From Podarcis raffonei (Eukaryota > Chordata > Lepidosauria > Squamata > Lacertidae): 64,000 nt of DNA. The position numbers and the translations under genes were made by a program. Where the stretch lies: contig NC_070604.1 of NCBI RefSeq assembly GCF_027172205.1, positions 106,661,851-106,725,850 on the forward strand, in the 5' to 3' direction. A model generated the notes under the pieces. It saw only the letters and a program-made list of their open reading frames with translations, was not told the origin of the DNA and searched no databases. This document shows, one piece after another, positions 63,138 to 64,000 of this stretch. Numbering within the stretch: position 1 is the first letter of the stretch; each line of letters starts with the position of its first letter.

Positions 63138-63351
63138 CAGTGGTACCTCTGGTTATGTACTTAATTTGTTCTGGAGGTCCGTTCTTAACCTGAAACTGTT
63201 CTTAATCTAAAGCACCACTTTAGCTAATGTGGCCTTCCGCTGCTGCCGTGCCGCCACAGCCCAATTTCTGTTCAAAGTGCTTAACCCAAGGTACTATTTC
63301 TGGATTAGTGGAATCTGTAACCTGAAGCGTATGTAACCCGAGGTACCACTG
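63138..63351. mobile_element. Tigger-like MITE
   Basis: CAGTGGTACCTCTGGTTATG to GTAACCCGAGGTACCACTG. TA at the left; the right TA is changed to TC. In ZC3H6 intron 1. Confidence 0.8.
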
Positions 63352-63472
63352 TCATCAAATGTTTATCAGAGTTAGTCTCAGGAATGTGGGTTGGTGTAAT
63401 TTTGTAACTATTAACATTCCACCATCTTAGTTATGCAGAAACTGTATTTGAAATATGCACTTTTGCCTTATA

Positions 63473-63724
63473 CAGTGGTAGCTTGGTTTAAGGAGAGCTT
63501 AATTTATGAACAACTTGCATTAAGAATGCTGCAAGCCTGGAAGTAGGTGTTTTGGTTTGTGAACTTTGCCTTGGAAGCAGAACATGTTTCGCTTCCTGTT
63601 GAGTGTGTTCCATTTGTAAATTGAGTCCCCTGCTGCTATGGGAAAGCACGCCTGGGTTTAAGAACGCTTTGGTTTAAGAATGGACTTTCAGAACAGATTA
63701 AGTTCGTAAACCAAGGTACCACTG
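63473..63724. mobile_element. Tigger-like MITE, variant family
   Basis: CAGTGGTAGCTTGGTTTAAG to GTTCGTAAACCAAGGTACCA, TA on both sides. The interior (GGAAGCAGAACATGTTTCGC) differs from the common subfamily. Confidence 0.8.
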
Positions 63725-64000
63725 TACATGCCTTTAGTTTTAAAACATATCTGAAGGGCCAAACTAGTTTAGCATGAACAGCATCATGATATATTTTGAT
63801 CCTCCAGTAACAGTAAACCTTACACTCTTATTCTGAGAAAAAGGATTCGATTTTTTAAAAACCTCTCCAAAATTTATCTAATTGTTCTTTTTCTAAACTG
63901 ACCTGTTTAGAAGTGGGAGCTTTTAATATGGTTTTCACTCTTGCAACTGAAATGCAAGAATTTACTTGCTTCCCTGTTAACTAAACTCCACAGATCTACA

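Larger units (their letters stand above)
60420..64000 (-). other. ZC3H6: ZC3H6 first intron, continuing past the window
   Basis: No coding exon is visible from 60420 to the end. Apart from the LINE, SINE and two MITEs listed, the sequence is plain AT-rich intron. The start exon and promoter of ZC3H6 should lie to the right of this window. Confidence 0.6.

Overview
The window is nuclear DNA of a vertebrate, most likely a squamate reptile and perhaps a lacertid lizard. The evidence is spliced vertebrate genes in conserved order, a Bov-B (RTE) LINE fragment, CR1 and L1 pieces, several tRNA-headed SINE families, and a dense set of young Tigger-like MITEs whose ends read CAGTGGTACCTCGGG. The species is inferred; only the repeat style supports it.

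Three protein genes are present. TTL (tubulin tyrosine ligase) lies on the minus strand at 1210-25196. Its seven coding exons join in phase to 377 codons, the same length as the human enzyme. Its first exon sits at the edge of a CpG island (about 24850-26160). A second gene follows on the plus strand at 30359-43842. It is a vinculin-family protein of 1448 residues in seven coding exons, one of which is 3279 bases long. Its N-terminal head and C-terminal actin-binding tail both align with vinculin, but the protein is longer than vinculin (1066) or alpha-catenin (about 906). I know of no mammalian gene that matches it. ZC3H6, a CCCH zinc-finger gene, lies on the minus strand from 45233 past the right edge. 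Eleven coding exons are here and only the short N-terminal exon is missing. One of its introns has AT-AC ends with the U12 (minor spliceosome) donor and branch signals.

Layout: TTL 3' part and its repeat-filled introns (1-10975); a 14-kb first TTL intron packed with MITEs, SINEs, CR1 and other LINE pieces (10976-25039); CpG island and spacer (25197-30348); vinculin-like gene (30349 to about 44650), whose introns hold an L1 ORF2 fragment, a Bov-B fragment, a small solo LTR and a half-L1 element with perfect target duplications; a tail-to-tail junction with ZC3H6 (43843-45232); then ZC3H6. In mammals ZC3H6 and TTL are near neighbours in the same relative orientation, so the vinculin-like gene occupies the interval between two syntenic genes. 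It is the best candidate for a poorly described gene here. TTL acts on microtubules and the vinculin-like product should act on actin and adhesion, but nothing in the sequence shows that the three genes work together.
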